From: Rhodospirillaceae bacterium
GTDB taxonomy: Bacteria; Pseudomonadota; Alphaproteobacteria; Bin65
Assembly (NCBI GenBank): GCA_009840595.1
Contig: VXNK01000001.1
Location: 24,492-88,491 of the forward strand
Reading direction: 5' to 3'
Length of the DNA stretch: 64,000 nt
Within the stretch, counting starts at the first letter, position 1. Each line of letters begins with the position of its first letter. The notes beneath the pieces were generated by a model. The model made no database searches, had not been told where the DNA came from, and was given only the letters and a program-made list of their open reading frames with translations. Position numbers and translations under genes: made by a program. Below, piece after piece: positions 1-8,019 of the stretch.

Positions 1-33
1 TACCTGCGCGCCGAGATGAAGCGGTCGGGGTAA
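1..33 (+). CDS. 3' end of a truncated coding sequence (partial)
   Basis: The first ten codons of frame 1 read YLRAEMKRSG and end at a TAA at 31-33. Every one of the ten codons has G or C in the third position, as in the real genes of this window, so this is probably the C-terminal tail of a gene entering from the left. Too little is present to name it. A repeat element starts about 20 bases downstream. Confidence 0.4.
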   Translation, partial: YLRAEMKRSG

Positions 34-50
34 AGGTATCTCCCGGTGTC

Positions 51-180
51 GCCCCGGCAGACCAACGGGAGAGCCGGGGCTCGGAGCCTGTCCTGATCTT
101 GTCGAAGGGGCCGACCCGAGAGTCCGTGCCGGGGGACACTTCTGGACCCCGGATCGTCGCTGCGCTCCGTCCGGGGTGAC
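51..180. repeat. Composite intergenic repeat (family B), copy 1
   Basis: Two sub-blocks, 51-87 and 143-180, are near-identical in inverted orientation to blocks at 30341-30377 and 30269-30306. The second block reads as the complement of a motif beginning GTC(A/G)CCCCGGACGGAGCGC. Both copies sit between genes. This looks like a dispersed palindromic intergenic element; no coding potential is seen in it. Confidence 0.6.
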
Positions 181-289
181 AAGGGAGGGGGTCGGAGACG
201 GTGACTAGAGCGCCTGATTTATATTTCGAAATAATAAAATAACGGAATTTCCTAGTTTAGGGTCGAGCTAAACATGGTCGAATTCTTCT

Positions 290-736
290 TTATCGGTCGT
301 CTCGACGAGAATTGTAACCGCAGAAATTCGCTAACCGCCCCATGTTTCTGGTTTCTTGGTTCAAAACGGTAGCAATCCACTGTCTTTGTCCTTCTCCGAG
401 CGCCACCACTCCCCATATAGCTGAAGAATCGTTCTTCCATGATTCTTCGCATATCATTCCCTTGTCCTTGTAATACTTGAGCACATGCAACATCTCCGTT
501 GCTCTTGAAAGAAAATCTGTCAATTTTTCTAAATCAGGTCCAGCTTCATCTACATCTCTTGCTAGCGTCAGAAGAGAAATATAGGAAGCGGCCTCCACAG
601 CGTTGTAACCAGACATTTGACTTGTCATGGCTAGCCCAGCACCTTCCGGAGTGAGTTCATAGCCAAGATGCTTTAGATGCTTTTCCGCATCCCGGAGCAT
701 CTTTCTGCTCGGCCTCTTACGCCTCTTCGAGAACAT
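290..736 (-). CDS. Hypothetical protein, AT-rich
   Basis: A 148-residue predominantly helical protein that I do not recognise. The N-terminus is very basic (MFSKRRKRPSRK) and is followed by an amphipathic, probably cytoplasmic body with no membrane segment or signal peptide. Its base composition is clearly more AT-rich than the neighbouring genes, as is its upstream region, so it was probably acquired by transfer. The ATG at 734-736 is the only reasonable start. It lies just downstream of tusA on the same strand, but its composition argues against a functional link to sulfur metabolism. No function can be assigned. Confidence 0.55.
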   Translation of the reverse strand: MFSKRRKRPSRKMLRDAEKHLKHLGYELTPEGAGLAMTSQMSGYNAVEAASYISLLTLARDVDEAGPDLEKLTDFLSRATEMLHVLKYYKDKGMICEESWKNDSSAIWGVVALGEGQRQWIATVLNQETRNMGRLANFCGYNSRRDDR

Positions 737-788
737 CGGTAAAGCGCATTCGTCGTCTCTTAGCGCGAGCGGTCTGTATTACCGAAAT

Positions 789-1013
789 TTACACATTCTT
801 GATCACGAACCGGTAAACTCCGCCGTCCTCGCCCGATTCCATCAGTTCGCAGCCGGTCTGGCGGCAGAAGGCCTCGAAATCCGCCGTCGCGCCCGGGTCG
901 GTCGCGTGCACTTCCAGCAGGCCGCCGGACGCCATTTTCTTGAGAGCCTTCTTCGCCTTGAGGATCGGCAGGGGGCAGTTCAGGCCCTTGGTGTCGAGGA
1001 ACTGGTCGGCCAT
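789..1013 (-). CDS. tusA: TusA-family sulfur carrier protein
   Basis: A 74-residue protein of normal TusA length. The family signature CPLPIL lies at residues 13-18; Cys13 is the residue that carries the persulfide in this family. TusA is a cytoplasmic sulfur-transfer protein, and in sHdr- and rDsr-type oxidizers it delivers sulfane sulfur between rhodanese, DsrE-type proteins and the oxidizing complex. The start at 1013 is preferred because it gives the canonical N-terminus MADQFLDTKG; upstream in-frame starts would add a basic, low-complexity leader. The gene is divergent from the deacetylase-YeeE-lip operon, with a 241-base region between them that carries a strong palindrome. Together with dsrE and the sHdr genes it defines a cytoplasmic sulfur oxidation locus. 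Confidence 0.93.
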   Translation of the reverse strand: MADQFLDTKGLNCPLPILKAKKALKKMASGGLLEVHATDPGATADFEAFCRQTGCELMESGEDGGVYRFVIKNV

Positions 1014-1164
1014 CGGCGGGGGTCTTCCTTCGTCTGTTGTTGCGGTCCGGCGGCGCCGCGCCGCAATCTGGGTCGCCGCAGCCGTTCTGTCATCCCGGCA
1101 GGCGCACGAAACATCCGGCAAATTGTCCGGGCCAACAGATTATCCGGGGTGGCGATTGCCATTC

Positions 1165-1180
1165 ATTCAAAATATTGAAT
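1165..1180. promoter_or_regulatory. ATTC-N8-GAAT palindrome, candidate SqrR/BigR/sHdrR-type operator
   Basis: The sequence ATTCAAAATATTGAAT is a near-perfect palindrome and fits the ATTC-N8-GAAT pattern that I recall for SqrR/BigR-type ArsR-family persulfide-responsive repressors. It lies in an AT-rich patch within otherwise GC-rich DNA, between tusA (start 1013) and the plus-strand operon (start 1255), so one site could control both directions. No ArsR-family repressor gene is in this window. The site is seen directly; the regulator is inferred. Confidence 0.6.
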
Positions 1181-1254
1181 ACAATATCCGGCAGCCCGTC
1201 AATGGGGCGGGCGGACGGCCGGAGACCGGGGCTCTGACTCAGCGCAGGATCAGC

Positions 1255-2412
1255 ATGGCAGCGGCATCCCGGCCGGTCTTCGTCGGGCACGAAATCTATC
1301 GCCGCGCCGCCTATGGCGGCAACCACCCGCTGGCGATTCCGCGGGTCGAGACGGCGGTAGACCTGTGCCGCGACCTCGGCTGGATCGACCCGGCAGCCTG
1401 GGTCGAAAGCCCGGTCGCCGGCGCCGCGACCCTCGGCCGGTTCCACGATCCCGCCTATATCGAGGCGCTGCGCCGGGCCGACGAGGACGGCGAGATCGCG
1501 CCGGAAACGCGCGGGCGCTACAATCTCGGCACTCTGGAAAATCCCGTGTTTGCCGGCGTGTTCCGGCGCGCCTCGACCTCGGTCGGCGGTTCGATCGCCG
1601 CGGCGGAGCAGGCGCTGGCCGGCCGGATCGCCTACCATCCGGCGGGCGGCACCCATCACGGCCGGCCGGACCGGGCGAGCGGCTTCTGCTATTTCAACGA
1701 CCCGGTCTTCGCCATCCTGACCGCGCTGGACGCCGGTATCGGCCGGCTGGTTCATGCCGATCTCGACGCCCATCACGGCGACGGCGTGCAGGACGCCTTC
1801 GCCGGCGACCCCCGGGTCTACACGATCTCGATCCACGAGCGCGAGCGCTGGCCCCATACCGGCGCGCTGGACGATACCGGCGGCGGCCAAAGCTGCAACC
1901 TGCCGGTGGCGCCCGGCTTTACGGACGCTGATCTGGACCTGCTGATGGCGGATGTCGTGCTGCCGCTGGTCCGCCGGGCGGCGCCGGAACTAGTCGTCGT
2001 CACCTGCGGCGCCGACGGGCTGGCCGGCGATCCGCTGTCCCGGATGGCGCTCACCAACCGGGCGCTGTGGGACGCCGCCTCGGCACTGGCCGCCGAGGCG
2101 CCGGGCGCTGTCATCCTGGGCGGCGGCGGCTACAATCCGTGGACGGTCGCCCGCTGCTGGGCCGGCCTGTGGGGCGTGCTCAACGGCTTTGCGTTGCCGG
2201 ACCGGCTGCCGCCCGCCGCGGTCCGGCGGCTGGAAGGGCTGGATTGCGACCTGGTCGACGAGGAAGACCGCGACCCGCGCTGGTTGACGACACTGGCCGA
2301 CGAACGGCAAGACAGGACGGCGCGGCCCGGGACGGCGGCGCTGGCGCGGCGCGCGCTGAACGTGCCGCGGCGCGGGCGCTGGAGCGCCGGCGTGCAGCGG
2401 GCGGCGGCGTAG
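1255..2412 (+). CDS. Histone deacetylase-family (acetoin utilization/acetylpolyamine hydrolase-like) protein
   Basis: A 385-residue zinc-dependent deacetylase-fold protein. The paired histidines of the active site are at 134-135, and the zinc-binding motif DLDAHHGDG is at 169-177. A third ligand Asp is in TCGADGL, and the C-terminal GGGGYNPWTVARCWAGL block is typical. Known relatives hydrolyse acetyl groups from lysines, polyamines or small molecules; the substrate here is unknown. The ATG at 1255 is preceded by AGGA with 6-base spacing. The gene heads the plus-strand sulfur operon, 28 bases before the YeeE/YedE gene, an unusual partner that may modify a protein or small molecule of the pathway. 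The family is certain; the link to sulfur oxidation rests on position only. Confidence 0.9.
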   Translation: MAAASRPVFVGHEIYRRAAYGGNHPLAIPRVETAVDLCRDLGWIDPAAWVESPVAGAATLGRFHDPAYIEALRRADEDGEIAPETRGRYNLGTLENPVFAGVFRRASTSVGGSIAAAEQALAGRIAYHPAGGTHHGRPDRASGFCYFNDPVFAILTALDAGIGRLVHADLDAHHGDGVQDAFAGDPRVYTISIHERERWPHTGALDDTGGGQSCNLPVAPGFTDADLDLLMADVVLPLVRRAAPELVVVTCGADGLAGDPLSRMALTNRALWDAASALAAEAPGAVILGGGGYNPWTVARCWAGLWGVLNGFALPDRLPPAAVRRLEGLDCDLVDEEDRDPRWLTTLADERQDRTARPGTAALARRALNVPRRGRWSAGVQRAAA

Positions 2413-2440
2413 CGGATTTGCCCGGAGGAGGGAGCGGACC

Positions 2441-3499
2441 TTGGAGACGGTAACCCTGATGGCGCTCGCCGGTCTTGTCATCGGCTTCGGTTTCGGCTTC
2501 GTCATCGAGCGGACGAATTTCTGCACCATGGGCGCGATTTCGGACGCCGCGACCTTCGGCGACTTCCGCCGCTTCCGGGCCTGGATGCTGGCGATGGCGG
2601 TCGCGATAATCGGCGCCCAGGCCCTGCACGGCGCGGAGATGATCGATCTCGGCGAGTCGATCTACCTCACGGCGAATCTCGGCTGGCTCGGCGCGATCCT
2701 CGGCGGGCTGCTGTTCGGCTTCGGCATGACCATCGCCGGCGGTTGCGGCACCCGCAACCTGGTGCGCTTCGGCGCCGGCGACCTGCGCTCGCTGGTCGTC
2801 CTCCTGGTGCTCGGCATCTTCGCCTACATGACGCTGCGCGGCCTGACCGGGCTGGTCCGCGTCGAACTCGAAAGCGCGGCCAACGTCGATCTGGAGGCGG
2901 CCGGCATCGATTCCCAGGGGATCGGGGTCCTGCTGGCCGGCCTCTTCGGCGCATCGGCCGGGACCGTGAACCTGGTGGTCGCCGTCGTCGCCGTCGCCGG
3001 CCTGCTGATCTGGTGCTTCATGGATGGCGCATTCCGGCGCTCGCCGCGCAACATCGTCGCCGGACTGGGCGTCGGCCTCGCCATCGTTGCCGGCTGGTAC
3101 GCCACCGGCGTCCTCGGCTACGACGATTTCGAGCCGGCGCCTCTGACCTCGCTGACCTATGTCGCGCCGACCGGCAACGCGCTGGTCTATCTGATGACCT
3201 TCACCGGCGCGACGATCAACTTCGGCATCGCCAGCGTCGGCGGCGTGATCCTCGGCGCCTTCGTCTCCGCGATCCTGCGCGGCAATTTCCATCTGGCAAC
3301 CTTCGCCGACGTCCAGGACATGCTGCGCAACATCTCCGGCGGCGCGCTCATGGGCGTCGGCGGCGTGATGGCGCTGGGCTGCACCATCGGCCAGGGGCTC
3401 ACCGGCATTTCGACCCTTGCGCTGGGCTCCGTGCTCGCCATTCTGGCGATTATCGCCGGCGGGATCGCCGGGCTGAAATATATCGAGTGGCGCCTCTGA
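2441..3499 (+). CDS. YeeE/YedE-family (TsuA/PmpAB-like) sulfur-compound transporter
   Basis: A 352-residue integral membrane protein with about nine hydrophobic segments. It carries the cysteine-containing repeats of the family: ERTNFCTMG near residue 25, GGCGTRNLVRFG near 100 and GCTIGQG near 315. These Cys-lined motifs line the conduit in TsuA, where thiosulfate is passed inward. The likely role is uptake of thiosulfate or sulfane sulfur to feed cytoplasmic oxidation by the sHdr system. The TTG start at 2441 is well supported by the purine-rich GGAGGAGGGA about 10 bases upstream. The stop TGA overlaps the ATG of lipS1 (ATG at 3499), so translation is coupled. Confidence 0.88.
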   Translation: METVTLMALAGLVIGFGFGFVIERTNFCTMGAISDAATFGDFRRFRAWMLAMAVAIIGAQALHGAEMIDLGESIYLTANLGWLGAILGGLLFGFGMTIAGGCGTRNLVRFGAGDLRSLVVLLVLGIFAYMTLRGLTGLVRVELESAANVDLEAAGIDSQGIGVLLAGLFGASAGTVNLVVAVVAVAGLLIWCFMDGAFRRSPRNIVAGLGVGLAIVAGWYATGVLGYDDFEPAPLTSLTYVAPTGNALVYLMTFTGATINFGIASVGGVILGAFVSAILRGNFHLATFADVQDMLRNISGGALMGVGGVMALGCTIGQGLTGISTLALGSVLAILAIIAGGIAGLKYIEWRL

Positions 3500-4563
3500 T
3501 GGACGGATCCGCATTTCCCGGCCGCTCTGCCGGTTGGCTCGATCGCCTTGGCGACATCGAGCCGCTGGAGGATGCGGCATTCGATGCCGGGCTGGTTGCC
3601 GAAATGCAGCGCAATGCGCCGGCGTTCGCCGATCGGCCGATCCGCTTCTCGACGCCGACCTTCAAGGAATACGAGACCGGCGAACTGGCCGGCTGCGGCA
3701 AGAATAGCTTTCCGGCGTTTTCGATCACGGCGGGCGGCTGCGCCCTGATGTGCGACCACTGCCAGGCCAGCATCCTGGAGCCGATGATACCGGCGACAAG
3801 CCCGGAGATGCTCGACCGCAAGGTGCGCGACCTGGTGCTTTTGCAGGATCTGCAGGGCTTCCTGCTGTCCGGCGGCTCGAACCGGCGCAACGAGATCGCC
3901 TATGAGCGATTCTACCCGGTCATCGAGGGGCTGAAACGCGACTTTCCCCATCTGAAGATCGCCATCCATTCGGCGCTGCTCGACACGCGCCGCGCCCGGC
4001 TGATGGAGAGCGCCGGCGTCGATACCGCCATGATGGACGTGATCGGCGCGCAGGAAACCATCCAGCAGGTCTATCATCTCGACCGGCCGGTCGCCGATTT
4101 CGAGGCGACGCTGGCCGCGCTGTGCGACACGTCGATGGAGGTCGTGCCCCATATCGTCGCCGGGCTGCACTACGGCCGTCTGCTCGGCGAAACCAACGCG
4201 CTCGACATCTGCAGCCGCCACGGCATCCACGCCCTGGTGCTGGTCGTCATCATGCCGTTCTACGCGAAGGCCGGAACCTTCGAGACGCCGGACACCGCAG
4301 CCGTCGGCCGCCTGTTCCTCGAGGCCCGGCGCCGGATCGCCGACCGGCAGGTGCTGCTCGGCTGCGCCCGGCCGGCCGGGATGCACAAGCGGGTGACGGA
4401 TGCCTACGCCGTCATGGCCGGGCTGGACGGGATCGCCTTCCCGGCCGATGGCGCGGTTGCGGTTGCCGGGGCGATCGGCCGGCCGATGGAGCAGCAGCAT
4501 GCCTGTTGCTCGATCAAGGTGGGCGGGGAGACGGTGACCGTGCCCGCAAGCTGCGCCGCGTGA
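3499..4563 (+). CDS. lipS1: LipS1-type radical SAM lipoate synthase
   Basis: A 354-residue radical SAM protein. The cluster motif CALMCDHC (CX3CX2C) is at residues 81, 85 and 88, followed by LLSGG near 123 and an otherwise conserved TIM-barrel core. LipS1 and LipS2 together insert the two sulfurs into octanoyl chains for the lipoate of LbpA, replacing the classic LipA. I assign the number 1 from gene order (lipS1-lipT-lipS2); the two labels could be swapped. The ATG at 3499 overlaps the preceding stop, and the stop overlaps the GTG start of lipT. Additional cysteines in CGKNSF and HACCSIK may ligate an auxiliary cluster or act as sulfur donors (inference). Confidence 0.85.
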   Translation: MDGSAFPGRSAGWLDRLGDIEPLEDAAFDAGLVAEMQRNAPAFADRPIRFSTPTFKEYETGELAGCGKNSFPAFSITAGGCALMCDHCQASILEPMIPATSPEMLDRKVRDLVLLQDLQGFLLSGGSNRRNEIAYERFYPVIEGLKRDFPHLKIAIHSALLDTRRARLMESAGVDTAMMDVIGAQETIQQVYHLDRPVADFEATLAALCDTSMEVVPHIVAGLHYGRLLGETNALDICSRHGIHALVLVVIMPFYAKAGTFETPDTAAVGRLFLEARRRIADRQVLLGCARPAGMHKRVTDAYAVMAGLDGIAFPADGAVAVAGAIGRPMEQQHACCSIKVGGETVTVPASCAA

Positions 4564-5642
4564 CCGGGCACGTCGATATCCTCGTCGTCGGCCTCGGGCC
4601 GGCCGGCGCGTCGGCGGCGCGGGAGGCGGCGCGGGCCGGTGCGTCGGTGCTGGCCGTGGACCGCAAACGCGCGGCCGGCGAGCCGGTGCAGTGCGCCGAG
4701 TTCGTGCCGCGGCTGATCGGCCAGGATGTCGAAGGCGTGGCGCCGGTCGCCGTCCAGCCCATCGAGGCCATGCATACCTTTGTCGAGGCCGCGGACTTCG
4801 ACAGTGCCGACGGTTTCACCGGCACGATGATCGATCGCGGCCGCTTCGACGCCCTGCTCGTGGAGCAGGCGCGCGACGCCGGTGCGGAGTGCCGCTTCGA
4901 TACGGTCTGGCACCGGGAGCTGGAGGTTGCGGCGAAACTGGTCATCGGCGCCGACGGGCCGCGGTCGAAGGTCCGCGCCGCGGCGGGGCTGCCGCAGCCG
5001 CGGCTGATCGAGACCCGGCAGGTAACCGTTCCGTTGCTCGATCCCAACAATGCGACCGAGATCTTCCTCTCGGCCGAGATCGAGGGCGGCTACGCCTGGC
5101 TGTTCCCCAAGGGCGACGTCGCCAATCTCGGCGTCGGCGTTGCGCCGAAAGCGCGACCGCGGCTCAAGCCGGTCCTCGAACGGTTACGCCGGCGCCTGAT
5201 GGCCGAAGGCCGGATCGGCGACGCGGTCCTCGGCCATACCGGCGGCGCGATCCCGGTCGACGGTATCGTCGGGCCGGTCGCCGCGTTGCCCGATGGAGTG
5301 CCCGTATTGCTGGCCGGGGACGCCGCCGGTCTGACCAATCCGGTAACCGGCGCCGGAATCCCGGCCGCGGTCATGTCCGGCGCCCTGGCCGGGGAGGCGG
5401 CCGCCCGCTGGATCGCCGGCGCAGCGGATGCGCTCGACGACTATGCCGAGGAGATCGACGACCTGTTCGGCGCCTCGCTGCGCCGCGCCGTGGCGCGCCG
5501 GCGCGAACTCGAGCGGGCCTTTGCCGATTCGGTCCCGCAACCGGCCGACCTGCGGCGCGGCTGGATCGCCTATCCGGAATACTGGGCGGCCCGGCCGGCC
5601 GTTCCGACGCCCGATCCGCAGAACGCGATGGGAGCGCCATGA
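4560..5642 (+). CDS. lipT: LipT-type FAD-dependent oxidoreductase (geranylgeranyl reductase-like)
   Basis: A 360-residue flavoprotein of the geranylgeranyl-reductase/PHBH-like family. The N-terminal Rossmann motif GLGPAGASAAREAARAG is near residues 11-27, GADGPRSK is in the middle, and the second FAD motif GDAAGLTNPVTGAGIP is near 255. LipT is known as the companion of LipS1/LipS2 in lipoate assembly for LbpA, and a role supplying electrons to the radical SAM steps has been proposed. The GTG start at 4560 overlaps the lipS1 stop (GTGA), and the stop overlaps the lipS2 ATG. The whole block is a tightly coupled operon. Confidence 0.85.
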   Translation: MTGHVDILVVGLGPAGASAAREAARAGASVLAVDRKRAAGEPVQCAEFVPRLIGQDVEGVAPVAVQPIEAMHTFVEAADFDSADGFTGTMIDRGRFDALLVEQARDAGAECRFDTVWHRELEVAAKLVIGADGPRSKVRAAAGLPQPRLIETRQVTVPLLDPNNATEIFLSAEIEGGYAWLFPKGDVANLGVGVAPKARPRLKPVLERLRRRLMAEGRIGDAVLGHTGGAIPVDGIVGPVAALPDGVPVLLAGDAAGLTNPVTGAGIPAAVMSGALAGEAAARWIAGAADALDDYAEEIDDLFGASLRRAVARRRELERAFADSVPQPADLRRGWIAYPEYWAARPAVPTPDPQNAMGAP

Positions 5643-6964
5643 CCTGCCTCAAGCCCGAAAGCGCGATGCCTGCCGAAACCGGCCCGAACGGCGCGGACTT
5701 CAACCCCTTCGCGGTCATGCAGCCGCGCCGGCCCGACGCCATTCCGCGGGATTTCCGCAATGGCGGCCGGGTGAAGACGGCCGACGTGGCGCCGGCGGGC
5801 GTCTATCTGCCCAACAACAACGTCATGACGCCGGCCATGCGTTCGCCGGACTATGTCCAGATGTCGACCGCGGCGGCGATCACGCTCGGGATCATGCCGG
5901 GCATGCTCTACCGCTGCGCCTGCACCCGCTGCCTGAACCTGCTGCTGACCTATCCCGAGGGCTGCCGGGCGAACTGCGCCTATTGCGGTCTGGCGCGGCA
6001 CCGGGAGGCCGAGCGCGACTATGCCGACCGCAACTTCATCCGGGTCGACTGGCCGGCGGTGCCGATGGCCGAGATCGTGGACAAGGTGGCGGCGGACGGC
6101 GAAAACACGCCGTTCCACCGCATGTGCATCAGCATGATCACCCATCCGCGCTCCGACGACGATACGGTGACGGTGCTGAAACAGTGGACCGACCGGATCG
6201 ACCCGGCGACCGTTCCGGTCTCGATCCTGTCCAACCCGACGACGATGCAGCGCGCGGACGTCGAGACGCTGAAAGGCCTGGGCGCCGACATCTTCACCGT
6301 GGCGCTCGACGCCGCGACGCCGGAGATTTTCGACCGGACGCGAGGCAAGGGCGTCGACAGCCCGCACAGCTGGCGCAAATACTGGGACATCCTGATGGAC
6401 GCCCGGGACGTATTCGGGCCGCAGAAGTTCGGCGCCCATATCATCGTCGGCATGGGCGAGACCGAGGCCGACGTGCTGAACCTTGTCCAGCGGCTGGTCG
6501 ACCTCGGCGGGCACAGCCACATGTTCTGCTTCTTCCCGGAAAAGGGCTCGCTGATGGACCATCTGCCGGCGACGCCGCGCGACCAGTGGCGGCGGGTCCA
6601 ACTGGCGCGCTACCTGATCGACTATTGCGATGTCCGGGTCGATCGGATGGCGTTCGACGGGGAGGGCAGGGTGACGGATTTCGGCCTGCCGCAAAGCGAA
6701 CTTGACGCGATTATCGACGCCGGGATCGCCTTCCGCACGTCCGGCTGCCCGGGCAAGTTTCAGGAAGACATCTCGGCCTGCGACCGGCCCTACGGCGATT
6801 CGCCGCCCAGCAACATCGCCAGCTATCCGTTCCAGCCCGCCGGCGCCGACATCCGCCGCATCCGACATCAACTCGACATGGAGAAGCCGGGCGAGGCCTA
6901 CGAGCCGGGCGAGGAGTTCGACGACCCGGACGATTCCCCCGCGCCGGAAGCGCGCGCGTCTTGA
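5639..6964 (+). CDS. lipS2: LipS2-type radical SAM lipoate synthase
   Basis: A 441-residue radical SAM protein. The cluster motif CRANCAYC (CX3CX2C) is at residues 109, 113 and 116, just after a second cysteine group CACTRC at 93-98 that may bind an auxiliary cluster. It has a BATS-like C-terminal part and ends in an acidic tail. It is the second sulfur-inserting enzyme of the LipS1/LipS2 pair and resembles biotin-synthase-like enzymes, but its place between lipT and a lipoate ligase gene makes lipoate assembly far more likely. The ATG at 5639 overlaps the lipT stop, and the stop overlaps the TTG start of the ligase gene. Confidence 0.85.
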   Translation: MTCLKPESAMPAETGPNGADFNPFAVMQPRRPDAIPRDFRNGGRVKTADVAPAGVYLPNNNVMTPAMRSPDYVQMSTAAAITLGIMPGMLYRCACTRCLNLLLTYPEGCRANCAYCGLARHREAERDYADRNFIRVDWPAVPMAEIVDKVAADGENTPFHRMCISMITHPRSDDDTVTVLKQWTDRIDPATVPVSILSNPTTMQRADVETLKGLGADIFTVALDAATPEIFDRTRGKGVDSPHSWRKYWDILMDARDVFGPQKFGAHIIVGMGETEADVLNLVQRLVDLGGHSHMFCFFPEKGSLMDHLPATPRDQWRRVQLARYLIDYCDVRVDRMAFDGEGRVTDFGLPQSELDAIIDAGIAFRTSGCPGKFQEDISACDRPYGDSPPSNIASYPFQPAGADIRRIRHQLDMEKPGEAYEPGEEFDDPDDSPAPEARAS

Positions 6965-8019
6965 GCGAGACCGGCGACAGGCCCGGATTCCGGGTCATCG
7001 ATACCGGCGTCCGCGACGGCAGCCTCCAGATCGCGTTCGACCAGGCGCTCGTGGAACTGCGCAAGGCCGGCGCGGTGCCGGACACGGTGCGCTTCCTGCG
7101 CTTCCCGCCGACCGCGCTGATCGGCCGGCACCAGGATTTGAGCCGGGAGCTGAAGCTCGACCATTGCCGCGCAGCCGGCGTCGGCGTCGTGCGGCGCATC
7201 ACCGGCGGCGGCGCGATCTATCTGGACGAGGGCCAGCTCGGCTGGGAACTGGTCTGCGACCGGCGGAAAATCGGCGTCGCGACGCTGGCGGACATGACCG
7301 CCCGGATTTGCATGGCGGCGGCGGCCGGCCTCTCGTCCCTCGGCATCGCGGCGGAGTACCGCCCGCCGACGGACATTGTGGTGGACGGGCAGAAGATTTG
7401 CGGCACCGGCGGCTATTTCGACGATGACATCGTCATGTACCAGGGCACGACGCTGGTCGATCTCGATCTGCCGGCGATGATGGCGGCGATCAACGTGGCG
7501 GCCCCGAAGGAGGGCGCGCCGCCGCCGCCGCGGGTGACCACCCTGCGTGCCCTGTTGCCGGACGCCGACCTTTCCATGGAAAGATTGCAGGCCGCGCTGA
7601 TCGCCGGCTTCGAGGACGGGCTGGGGATCGCCTGCACCGCGTCCGAACCGGGCGAGGCGGAAGAGTCCCTGGCGCAGCGGTTGTGCGATGAGGAAATCGG
7701 CACGCCGGACTTCATCGCCGGAATCGACGATCCGGGCGCCGACGCCTCGGTGCGCCACGGCGAAAGCGGTCCGGTCAACGCCTGGCTGCGGGTCGAGGGC
7801 CGGCGCAACGACCGGGTGCGCGAGGTGCTGTTCACCGGCGATTTCGTCATGGTGCCGCCGCGCCTCGTCCTGGACCTGGAAGGCAGCCTGCGCGGCGCCG
7901 TCTCCGGCGAGGTTGCGGCGCACATAGCGGCCTTCTTCAGCGAGGCGCCGCCCCAGATCGCGACCGCGCCGCCGGAAGCCTTTGCCGGGGCCGTCGCCGC
8001 GGCCTTTGCCGGCGCATGA
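6961..8019 (+). CDS. slpl: sLpl lipoate-protein ligase specific for LbpA
   Basis: A 352-residue lipoate/octanoate-protein ligase. The family signature RRITGGGAIY is at residues 78-87, and the catalytic-type lysine is Lys145 in DGQKICGTGG. The C-terminal third (from about residue 240) resembles the accessory LplB-like domain, fitting the sLpl(AB) architecture. It should activate lipoate or octanoate as an adenylate and transfer it to Lys71 of LbpA. The start is TTG at 6961, overlapping the lipS2 stop TGA. Its stop overlaps the next ATG (8016). Confidence 0.85.
   Translation: MSETGDRPGFRVIDTGVRDGSLQIAFDQALVELRKAGAVPDTVRFLRFPPTALIGRHQDLSRELKLDHCRAAGVGVVRRITGGGAIYLDEGQLGWELVCDRRKIGVATLADMTARICMAAAAGLSSLGIAAEYRPPTDIVVDGQKICGTGGYFDDDIVMYQGTTLVDLDLPAMMAAINVAAPKEGAPPPPRVTTLRALLPDADLSMERLQAALIAGFEDGLGIACTASEPGEAEESLAQRLCDEEIGTPDFIAGIDDPGADASVRHGESGPVNAWLRVEGRRNDRVREVLFTGDFVMVPPRLVLDLEGSLRGAVSGEVAAHIAAFFSEAPPQIATAPPEAFAGAVAAAFAGA

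Noticed and set aside
2180..3580. 466-codon minus-strand frame opposite the YeeE/YedE gene
   Set aside because: Low-complexity, Ala/Arg/Asp/Gln-rich translation typical of antisense frames; the plus strand encodes a clear membrane transporter.
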